A DNA stretch of 5,947 nucleotides from Ktedonobacter racemifer (GTDB lineage Bacteria; Chloroflexota; DTOL01; JACQYG01). The stretch is taken from assembly GCA_020723545.1 (NCBI GenBank), contig DYIS01000170.1, forward strand, positions 1-5,947, in the 5' to 3' direction. Position 1 is the first letter of the stretch, and every line of letters starts with the position of its first letter. The position numbers and the translations under genes were made by a program. The notes below the pieces were generated by a model that saw only the letters and a program-made list of their open reading frames with translations, was not told the DNA's origin and searched no databases. Of the stretch, positions 1 to 4,469 are shown in pieces.

Positions 1-4
1 CATC

Positions 5-127
5 TCAACTATGTACATGGGCGATAGGTTCAGCAACTGCCAGGCCAAGGTTGCTCACGCCACTCACAGAAAATGTCGCAGCACGATGTCGGGCAGCGGT
101 CAGGGTCATATTGTCATGCTTCAGCAT
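5..127 (-). CDS. 40-aa hypothetical small ORF with a very strong ribosome binding site
   Basis: Reading the minus strand from the ATG at 127 gives 40 codons beginning MLKHDNMTLTAARH and ending EPIAHVHS before a TGA at 7-5. The reason to call it is the Shine-Dalgarno GGAGGTGA at 140-133, a perfect 8-base match to the usual 16S tail, 5 nt from the ATG. I do not recognise the protein. It has no clear membrane helix, signal peptide or cysteines. It lies 116 nt downstream of the anti-sigma gene in the same direction, so it could be part of that operon or begin a new one. One base after the stop there is another ATG (3-1) running off the window, so this could be a leader peptide, a small protein coupled to the next gene, or the first exon-like piece of a gene broken by a frameshift. 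Coding status is inferred mainly from the binding site. Confidence 0.45.
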   Translation of the reverse strand: MLKHDNMTLTAARHRAATFSVSGVSNLGLAVAEPIAHVHS

Positions 128-132
128 TTCTG

Positions 133-140
133 TCACCTCC
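133..140 (-). promoter_or_regulatory. Strong Shine-Dalgarno GGAGGTGA for the 40-aa ORF
   Basis: The minus strand reads GGAGGTGA, then CAGAA, then ATG. This is the full anti-Shine-Dalgarno complement at a normal distance, the best ribosome binding site in the window. It is the main support for translation starting at 127. Confidence 0.6.
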
Positions 141-206
141 CTTCCAGGTCAGCTTTCTTCAATCAGGTTTCTACCTCCCCCACCTTGCGTTCCCTCCCCT
201 CCTTCT

Positions 207-238
207 GCCTTGCGCAGAACGTCACCGACCGGCAAGGC
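207..238 (-). repeat. Inverted repeat (possible 3' hairpin) just after the anti-sigma gene
   Basis: GCCTTGC at 207-213 is the exact reverse complement of GCAAGGC at 232-238, giving a 7-bp stem with an 18-nt loop that begins 5 nt after the anti-sigma stop codon. No T-tract follows on the minus strand; the downstream sequence is purine-rich. It is therefore not a standard intrinsic terminator, though it could be a transcript 3' structure or an incidental repeat. Confidence 0.35.
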
Positions 239-243
239 TGCAA

Positions 244-1149
244 CTACCTTACGGATTCAGCTATGCGCAGGGTCTCCTCGCGTGATAGAGTGCTCCACAG
301 GCTGAGCACCAGGTCCCCCTCTTCCCAGATCACCCCATAGCCTTCGCTCCTTTGCCAACGTACACCCCTGGCCCAACCCCGTCCGGTGACCAGGATGGCT
401 GGTTTCCCATTTAGGATAATCTCTTCGCTGGTTCCCTCTCCTACTTCGAAGAAGGTCTGGCTTTCTTCCTTCGGACGGTACTGGAGGATGCCGACCAGTT
501 CAGCGCGATACCTACCGCCATCCGGGTCCCGGCGATAATTGAGAGCCACCGCCGACGGCCCCAGCACCTGAACACCTTCCAGGCGAAAGCCGTGTAGCAG
601 ATAACCTGGGACCCGGATCGGGAAATCCACCAGGGCCTGCGCCTTGGAGATGGCACTGTATTCCTCCGCTACTCTCTCGGGCGGCCTAGCCCGTGAAGGG
701 ATACTGGATTGGGGTACTTCTCGCACGCCGATGTGTTTCAGCACCCTCACCACCCCATCTTGTAACGAACGGGCTGCCAGCACGGCTGCCTCAGGCACCC
801 AGCCCAGGACGATCCCTCCCACCAACAACACCACCAACAGGCTGCTCAGGGCCAGACGCCAGTGCCCCACGACCAGCCCTGTTCGAGGCGCGTACCGGGG
901 TTTATATTCCTGGCGCGGCATCCTGGCCAGCAGACGCTGCTTTAGCCCGGCTTCGAAGGCCGCCTGGGGCCTGGGCCGAGCTCGGATCAGCCGCTCGGCA
1001 AAGGCCAGATCGGCCCGGTAGGCTTCGCTCAGGACGTTACACTCCTCGGCTTTGGCCCCCTTTAGCAATTCGTCCACGTTCCGCGAGAACTCCTGATTGA
1101 CGTCCACAGCGTGTTCATCGCTATGATGCACCGGTCGAATCACCTTCAT
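244..1149 (-). CDS. Membrane-spanning anti-sigma factor with DUF4367-like extracytoplasmic domain
   Basis: This 301-aa protein is probably the anti-sigma factor for the ECF sigma factor encoded just upstream. The gene starts at an ATG that shares ATGA with the sigma stop codon (4-nt overlap), the usual sign of translational coupling and matched dosage. Residues 1-95 are a charged cytoplasmic region with a segment near 46-76 (DLAFAERLIRARPRPQ) typical of regulators beside ECF sigmas. Residues 98-118 form one hydrophobic helix. The rest, about 165-301, looks like DUF4367: a PIRVPGYLLHGF segment near 177-188, the GYGVIWEEGDLVLSLW segment, and a closing RIAESVR helix. The zinc-binding HxxxCxxC motif of many anti-sigma factors is absent, and there is only one cysteine (C37) in the N-terminal domain. 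The outer domain probably senses an envelope signal, which the sequence does not identify. The role is inferred from position and architecture. Confidence 0.85.
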   Translation of the reverse strand: MKVIRPVHHSDEHAVDVNQEFSRNVDELLKGAKAEECNVLSEAYRADLAFAERLIRARPRPQAAFEAGLKQRLLARMPRQEYKPRYAPRTGLVVGHWRLALSSLLVVLLVGGIVLGWVPEAAVLAARSLQDGVVRVLKHIGVREVPQSSIPSRARPPERVAEEYSAISKAQALVDFPIRVPGYLLHGFRLEGVQVLGPSAVALNYRRDPDGGRYRAELVGILQYRPKEESQTFFEVGEGTSEEIILNGKPAILVTGRGWARGVRWQRSEGYGVIWEEGDLVLSLWSTLSREETLRIAESVR

Positions 1150-1685
1150 CGCTCAAACTCCCTTCTCAATTTGCGGATGGCACGGTAGAGGATGACTCCC
1201 ACATGGTCCTCCTTCAGGCCCAGTATCCGGGCGATGTCTTTGTTGGCTAAACCGCTGAAGAATTTCAGGGCCGCGATCTGCTGTTCTTGCTCCGAGAGGG
1301 TCTTCAGGCAGACGTAGAGCCGGGCTACTTCTTCCTGGCGAAAGTACTCGCCCTCTTGCGTGCCCTCGGCCACAGTCAGTTCCGGGAGGTCTTCCAGGCT
1401 GATCGTCTCCATTCGCCCGCGGCGGCGGAAGTGGTCGGCCACGACCCGGCGGGCGATAGTGAACAGCCAGGTAGAGAAAGCCCCCCGGTCACCCCGGTAG
1501 GTGGCTATCTTCCGCCAGGCCTTCTCGAAGACGACCGCCGTCAGGTCCTCGGCGAGGGTCTGGCTGCCCACCCGGCTGGCCACATAGCCGAAGACCCGGG
1601 GCAGGTAGTAATCGTACAAGTCGGCAAAGGCCACGACGTCAATGTCGGCCTGCGGCAAGCCAACCGCCCACCGTCCCAGGCGCAC
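1146..1685 (-). CDS. ECF-type RNA polymerase sigma factor (sigma-70 family)
   Basis: The 179-aa protein has the two-domain layout of extracytoplasmic-function sigma factors. Region 2 spans about residues 20-88: FADLYDYYLPRVFGYV, the AEDLTAVVFEKAW core-binding segment, then GAFSTWLFTIARRVVADHFR at 68-87 for -10 melting and recognition. A short acidic linker follows, then region 4 at about 120-176 with a helix-turn-helix, LANKDIARILGLKEDHVGV (146-164), that reads the -35 element. Length is normal for the family. The start is GTG at 1685: GGAGGG at 1699-1694 lies 8 nt upstream, and no in-frame ATG fits better. The stop overlaps the start of the anti-sigma gene, so the pair is an operon. A perfect TATAAT lies about 35 nt upstream of the start, suggesting housekeeping transcription, with activity controlled by the anti-sigma protein. 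Its target genes cannot be told from the window. Confidence 0.95.
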   Translation of the reverse strand: MRLGRWAVGLPQADIDVVAFADLYDYYLPRVFGYVASRVGSQTLAEDLTAVVFEKAWRKIATYRGDRGAFSTWLFTIARRVVADHFRRRGRMETISLEDLPELTVAEGTQEGEYFRQEEVARLYVCLKTLSEQEQQIAALKFFSGLANKDIARILGLKEDHVGVILYRAIRKLRREFER

Positions 1686-1693
1686 GACAACTT

Positions 1694-1699
1694 CCCTCC
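1694..1699 (-). promoter_or_regulatory. Ribosome binding site deciding the GTG start of the ECF sigma gene
   Basis: GGAGGG on the minus strand sits 8 nt before the GTG at 1685. A nearby ATG (in GGATGAGGAGG) is in another frame. The site therefore supports the GTG as the real start. Confidence 0.6.
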
Positions 1700-1719
1700 G
1701 TGCCTCCTCATCCCATTTA

Positions 1720-1725
1720 ATTATA
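1720..1725 (-). promoter_or_regulatory. Candidate -10 box TATAAT of the sigma/anti-sigma operon promoter
   Basis: The minus strand carries an exact TATAAT in an AT-rich patch of an otherwise GC-rich area, placing transcription start near 1712 and a leader of roughly 27 nt before the GTG. The -35 position for a 17-nt spacer (1748-1743) reads GTAATC, a poor match, and no extended -10 TG is present. I see no GGAAC-type ECF -35 element at the right distance, so autoregulation by this sigma factor is not supported by sequence. Confidence 0.4.
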
Positions 1726-1775
1726 CGCGGAAAAAGCCTCGAGATTACAGCCTGATGCCAATTTTTGGTGGGTCT

Positions 1776-2016
1776 CTATAAGACGTGTATAGCCTTCACC
1801 CAAGGGTGAGGGCCAGCAGCGTGAAGTTCCTCCACGGAGACCACATGCCACTTCTCTCGTTTCTTGACCACGATGGCATACTCAAACCCCCGGTGGGAGC
1901 AGCAATCGAGGCTTCCGTGGCCATCCTCGCTGACTTGGCCAATGCTCCACCTTTTCCGGGACGCCATAGGTCTGGAGCAAAGCCCCCTTGTAGGAGGATG
2001 TGGAAGGAAGGGGCCT
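1776..2016 (-). pseudogene. Frameshifted coding remnant, probably mobile-element debris
   Basis: Two minus-strand reading frames each carry a protein-like piece that joins at one point. From 2016 one frame reads STSSYKGALLQTYGVPEKVE and then RGWPRKPRLLLPPGV before a TGA at 1884-1882. The next frame continues with FEYAIVVKKREKWHVVSVEE and ends at TAG 1778-1776. The switch falls in a run of five G (1891-1887), so one inserted G would explain it. A stop codon at 2019-2017 closes the first frame upstream, so the piece has lost its N-terminal part or that part is more decayed. The basic PRKP stretch followed by a YA-VVKKRE segment recalls transposase-associated sequences, but I cannot name a family with confidence. 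It sits beside a clearer transposase remnant. It may be a decayed IS or a different dead gene. Confidence 0.4.
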
Positions 2017-2436
2017 TTAGGAGGGTTAGTGACGCCATCTAGCCTTCGAAAAGTTGACGGTCAGGCCGATCCTGGCCAATCGGGCGGTTTCACAGGCTCA
2101 AAACGGCGGTTTTTAGCCGGTGGCGACCTGGAACAGCCCCTTGGCGCCTTCTATAGAGGTCTACGGGCCGCCTTGGGCGCAGTTCGGCCTTTAGCCGACT
2201 TTCAGCGTCTTGGCAATGGGCCGTAGGCGAACACCGGTGAGCAGGATGACGATGCGCTTCAGGTTCAAAACGATGCCCGTTAGAAAGGATTGGACCTTGT
2301 ACCGCTCCAGCCCTCAATAGCGGCAGCGCCCAAACCCGTGCCACACCTTGCCTTGTAGTGAGGTAAGGCATCACTGATGGAGAAGGTGGTCTTGCACATA
2401 GCACACTGAAGCTATTGGATGCCATTACAAATCTGT
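1786..2436. other. Gene-free stretch made largely of decayed coding sequence
   Basis: No intact gene fits between the lipoprotein stop and the ECF sigma promoter. Open frames on both strands are short and have no good ribosome binding sites. The recognisable content is the two remnants annotated within it. The section between them (about 2017-2190) reads as broken frames, with a scrap GLTVNFSKARWRH near 2080-2040 that may belong to the leftward remnant. This looks like an old insertion site between two operons. Confidence 0.5.
2191..2370 (-). pseudogene. Degraded C-terminal fragment of an IS1182-like DDE transposase
   Basis: In one minus-strand frame, 2370 to 2191 reads a typical transposase C-terminus: KVWHGFGRCRY, an in-frame TGA at 2316-2314, then GLERYKVQSFLTGIVLNLKR and IVILLTGVRL before a TAA at 2193-2191. 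The pattern HG-GRCRYxGL-x-Q-LT-NLKR-LL is what I know from the end of IS1182-type DDE transposases, where the residue at the TGA is usually W or R. The internal stop, another stop just upstream (2373-2371) and the missing catalytic part show it is dead. The remnant begins about 65 nt past the end of the lipoprotein gene and fills part of the gap before the sigma operon. I could not find terminal inverted repeats or a target duplication. The family name is from memory of the motif; that it is a transposase end is likely. Confidence 0.6.
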
Positions 2437-3534
2437 TTACCTGGCCCAGGCAAGCGTCCGCTCGCTGACGAAGGCATAGGTCACGGACATGTCCAAAAGC
2501 TTCCGCTGATCCGAGCCGTCAGCGTTCATGACGTATATCTTCCAATCGCCTTCGCGGTCGGTGACGAAGGCGATATAGCGGCCGTCGGGCGACCAGGCCG
2601 GGGCCCCGTTGTTGATCGGTCTTGGACTGAACGGCGCGGTCTGGGTCAGAAGAGCCAGGCCGCTGCCGTCGGCATTGATGACGGCCAGGTCCCAGTGATC
2701 ATGGGTCTTGACCATCAGCGCCAGCCGCGAGCCATCCAGCGACCACGCCGGCGAGTCGTAGAGTGTGCCGGTGATCAGGCGTTGGGGAGGCCCTGCCAGG
2801 TCCGTGACGTAGGGCCCCCAGACTCCCCGGTAGGCCAACTTGTTCGTTGATCCCCAGGCCGGAGAAAAAGCATAGCCATCCGGGTCCACCGGGAAGTCGA
2901 TGAGGTCTCCATCCGCCAGGTCGACCGTGCTTATCCTCCAGAGCTCTTTCTGCCCGGCTGGCCGCCGACGGGTAGCCGGGGCTGGAACGAAGTCGCGATG
3001 GGCGAAGGCGATTCTGCGCCCATCGGGAGACCAGGTGGCCGACTTGGCCTCGGCCATGTCCAGCACCCGGAGCAGATCACTGCCATCAGCGTTCATCACG
3101 TAGAGGCCTTGCGGCTGGTCCCACCGCGTGAAAGCGATGCGCGTGCCATCTGGCGACCAGGCGGGGTCGATCCCAGCCGTCAGCCTGGCCAGGCCCGAGC
3201 CGTCGGCATTGACCACGTATATATCGCCGCCACTGCTCGTTTGCACCAGGATCCGACCGGTGGGTACAGCGCGGGGCAAAACGCCGGTATCCGCCGCCGC
3301 GGTTATAACCGGCGCAGCAGTAGGAGATGAAGTGGCGGTTGGCCGCGGTATGGCCGTCGCCGTGGCAACAGGTGCCGGTGTACTGGCGGGCGGGCTTTGT
3401 TCCGCTGGCCGGGGCGGCAACAGGATCAACCGCGGCGTCGGCGTCGGAGCCGGCGCCAGCACCGCACAGCCAGCCAAAGATAACGAAACGAATGTGGCCA
3501 TGGCCAATTCTGGCAAAAAGGCCCGCTTAGACAT
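2437..3534 (-). CDS. TolB-like (PD40/WD40-like) beta-propeller lipoprotein
   Basis: The 365-aa protein starts with a lipoprotein signal: a hydrophobic segment and the lipobox LAGC at 20-23, with C23 as the predicted lipidated residue. Residues 27-80 are a Pro/Thr/Ala-rich low-complexity linker (PTPTPRLILLPP, PRPTATSSPTAAP), as in surface lipoproteins that hold a domain away from the membrane. From about 93 a propeller of PD40 units follows, with WSPDG-type strands at 126-130, 168-172, 264-268 (WSLDG) and 314-318, plus a degenerate WGST unit at 227. NADGS turns occur at 109-113, 148-152, 287-291 and 337-341. The sequence ends with LAWAR, which may close the ring. The start ATG at 3534 has GGAG 7 nt upstream. 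TolB-like propellers are usually protein-binding; no ligand or catalytic residue is visible here. It lies 71 nt downstream of the DUF5666-like gene and may share its transcript. This is not true TolB: the Tol-Pal neighbours and N-terminal domain are missing. Confidence 0.88.
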   Translation of the reverse strand: MSKRAFLPELAMATFVSLSLAGCAVLAPAPTPTPRLILLPPRPAEQSPPASTPAPVATATAIPRPTATSSPTAAPVITAAADTGVLPRAVPTGRILVQTSSGGDIYVVNADGSGLARLTAGIDPAWSPDGTRIAFTRWDQPQGLYVMNADGSDLLRVLDMAEAKSATWSPDGRRIAFAHRDFVPAPATRRRPAGQKELWRISTVDLADGDLIDFPVDPDGYAFSPAWGSTNKLAYRGVWGPYVTDLAGPPQRLITGTLYDSPAWSLDGSRLALMVKTHDHWDLAVINADGSGLALLTQTAPFSPRPINNGAPAWSPDGRYIAFVTDREGDWKIYVMNADGSDQRKLLDMSVTYAFVSERTLAWAR

Positions 3535-3605
3535 CCATTTGCTCCAAAAACTGCCCTGCCTCCTCGGCTTTTGCCTGCCAAGGCCCCGAGAGCTTACAGC
3601 CGCTT

Positions 3606-4037
3606 CTACTGACGCGATTGACCGGAGATGGATATCGACTCGGCGGTTATCGTTCCGTCGGCCGCGGCGGGCCCAACGACCGTAACGCGGACGCCCGGCT
3701 TCACCTCCTCCAGGCTGCCGGCCACCGACTTCTGGAACTGGGTGGAGTCAGTCACCAAGACCTTCACCGTGGTGCCAGGCCCCTGGGCGCCCTGAGACGT
3801 CACGGTGAGGGTCCTGCCCTCCACTTTGTCCACCGTGCCAAAGGTGCCCCGCCCAGCAAATGCCCCCATGCCTTGGCTCTGAATGGGCAGTCCGACAGAG
3901 GCTTGAGCGGTGGGAGAGGCCGCCGGAACCTTGGCCTGACCTTGAGCGTAGCCAGCAGCGTAGGCGCCGCCCACTCCGAGGCCCAGGATGACCACCAGGA
4001 CCAAAAGCACGCCGAAGTTCTTCAACAAGTTAATCAT
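3606..4037 (-). CDS. Membrane-anchored or secreted DUF5666-like protein
   Basis: I start the protein at the ATG at 4037 (143 aa) rather than the GTG one codon earlier, because AGGGAG at 4050-4045 is 7 nt from the ATG and only 4 nt from the GTG. Residues about 7-28 are strongly hydrophobic after a lysine and end in GAYAAGYA, which could be a signal peptidase site or an uncleaved anchor. A flexible Ala/Pro/Gln/Gly-rich part follows (about 30-63). The rest is a small beta-rich domain: GTFGTVDKVEGRTLTVTS, a VLVTDSTQFQK strand, then LEEVKPGVRVTVVGPA and GTITAESISI. That GxV-x-TLTV, T-F, L-x-GxxVxV, xAxxI order fits DUF5666, an OB-like domain of unknown role. The gene lies between an ABC exporter operon and a lipoprotein gene, suggesting an envelope job. 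The family call is from pattern memory and the function is unknown. Confidence 0.75.
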   Translation of the reverse strand: MINLLKNFGVLLVLVVILGLGVGGAYAAGYAQGQAKVPAASPTAQASVGLPIQSQGMGAFAGRGTFGTVDKVEGRTLTVTSQGAQGPGTTVKVLVTDSTQFQKSVAGSLEEVKPGVRVTVVGPAAADGTITAESISISGQSRQ

Positions 4038-4087
4038 CACTCATCTCCCTCGTTTTGCGAATTTTCAACCGAGCGGATAGGCCAGGC

Positions 4088-4110
4088 TCTATTGGGAAGA
4101 GACCAATAGA
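4088..4110. repeat. Inverted repeat upstream of the DUF5666-like gene
   Basis: TCTATTGG (4088-4095) and CCAATAGA (4103-4110) are perfect 8-bp complements around a 7-nt centre. The repeat sits 51 nt upstream of the Shine-Dalgarno-to-start region of the gene beginning at 4037. On the minus strand, TTGGAC and TATTCT 18 nt apart (near 4134-4107) could be a weak promoter that overlaps it, which would put the repeat at the transcription start as an operator or 5' leader hairpin. No T-tract follows, so a terminator is less likely. Confidence 0.4.
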
Positions 4111-4199
4111 ATAGCCCATCCGCTTTAGGACGTCCAACCACCCTGGGTGCCCACACTCAGGGCTACCCTCGGTTGCCCGCCCTCGATGAATCAGGGCAT

Positions 4200-4214
4200 C
4201 TGACGAGTCGTCAG
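4200..4214. repeat. Perfect 15-bp palindrome between the ABC operon and the DUF5666-like gene
   Basis: CTGACGA (4200-4206) and TCGTCAG (4208-4214) are exact complements with a single central base, forming a DNA dyad of the kind bound by dimeric regulators. It lies 28 nt after the stop codon of the 75-aa membrane protein gene and about 160 nt before the next start. It could also fold as an RNA stem of 5 bp with a 5-nt loop at the end of the ABC transcript, but no T-tract follows. AGGGC occurs on either side (4193-4197 and 4217-4221). Confidence 0.45.
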
Positions 4215-4241
4215 CTAGGGCTGATAACGGCTACAAAAATC

Positions 4242-4469
4242 TCAGCGCTTGAACAAGCGCAGCCCTCCCATCGCCAGGCAGGTTATACTGATGGCATAAA
4301 GGGCAGCCTGGAGTTCTTGTTGCAATTCGGCCACCATGTTGGCCACAAAGGTGACAACGCCAACTACCAGTCCAAGCATAGCTACCAGGAACCAGCCTCT
4401 TGCCACCTGGGGAAACGTCCAGCGCGTGTTTCCCTCCAGTCTTGCAGCCTGGAAAACTATATCATTCAT
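4242..4469 (-). CDS. 75-aa hypothetical membrane protein, two predicted helices
   Basis: I do not recognise a family. The protein has a short polar N-terminus (MNDIVFQAARLEGNTRW), a hydrophobic helix at about 27-47 (WFLVAMLGLVVGVVTFVANM), a short polar turn with ELQQELQ, a second helix at about 55-70 and a basic end RLFKR. The arrangement suggests a helical hairpin with the C-terminus in the cytoplasm by the positive-inside rule. It starts at the ATG at 4469, inside the last codons of the MacB-like permease gene, overlapping it by 8 nt. A GAGG lies almost against the ATG, too close to be a good site, so translation probably depends on ribosomes finishing the permease. The overlap supports a role as an accessory part of the exporter, but no function can be assigned. 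An internal start at the later methionine (residue 31) would destroy the first helix and is less likely. Confidence 0.65.
   Translation of the reverse strand: MNDIVFQAARLEGNTRWTFPQVARGWFLVAMLGLVVGVVTFVANMVAELQQELQAALYAISITCLAMGGLRLFKR

Noticed and set aside
189..193. GGAAC on the minus strand, considered as an ECF -35 element driving the 40-aa ORF
   Set aside because: At 16-17 nt downstream there is no CGTC/CGTT-like -10; a 5-base match in a purine-rich run is weak.
1864..2226. 120-codon plus-strand open frame across the intergenic remnants
   Set aside because: No ribosome binding site, low-complexity composition and antisense to recognisable transposase remnants; it looks like a chance frame.
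2090..2425. 111-codon minus-strand open frame starting MASNSFSVL
   Set aside because: It is the shadow frame of the transposase remnant; its His/Arg/Pro-rich sequence is not protein-like and the real motif is in a neighbouring frame.
3564..3590. CTCGG...CCGAG inverted repeat with an inner GCCT-gcca-AGGC stem between the DUF5666-like and lipoprotein genes, considered as a terminator
   Set aside because: No T-tract follows on the minus strand and the stems are short and interrupted; the two genes are probably co-transcribed.
3128..3685. 185-codon plus-strand open frame opposite the lipoprotein gene
   Set aside because: It is antisense to a protein with a lipobox and clear propeller repeats, has Ala/Gly/Val-rich shadow composition and no binding site.
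4141..4162. CCCTGgGTG/CACactCAGGG imperfect dyad
   Set aside because: The arms are interrupted and GC-rich with no T-tract; too weak to call as terminator or operator.
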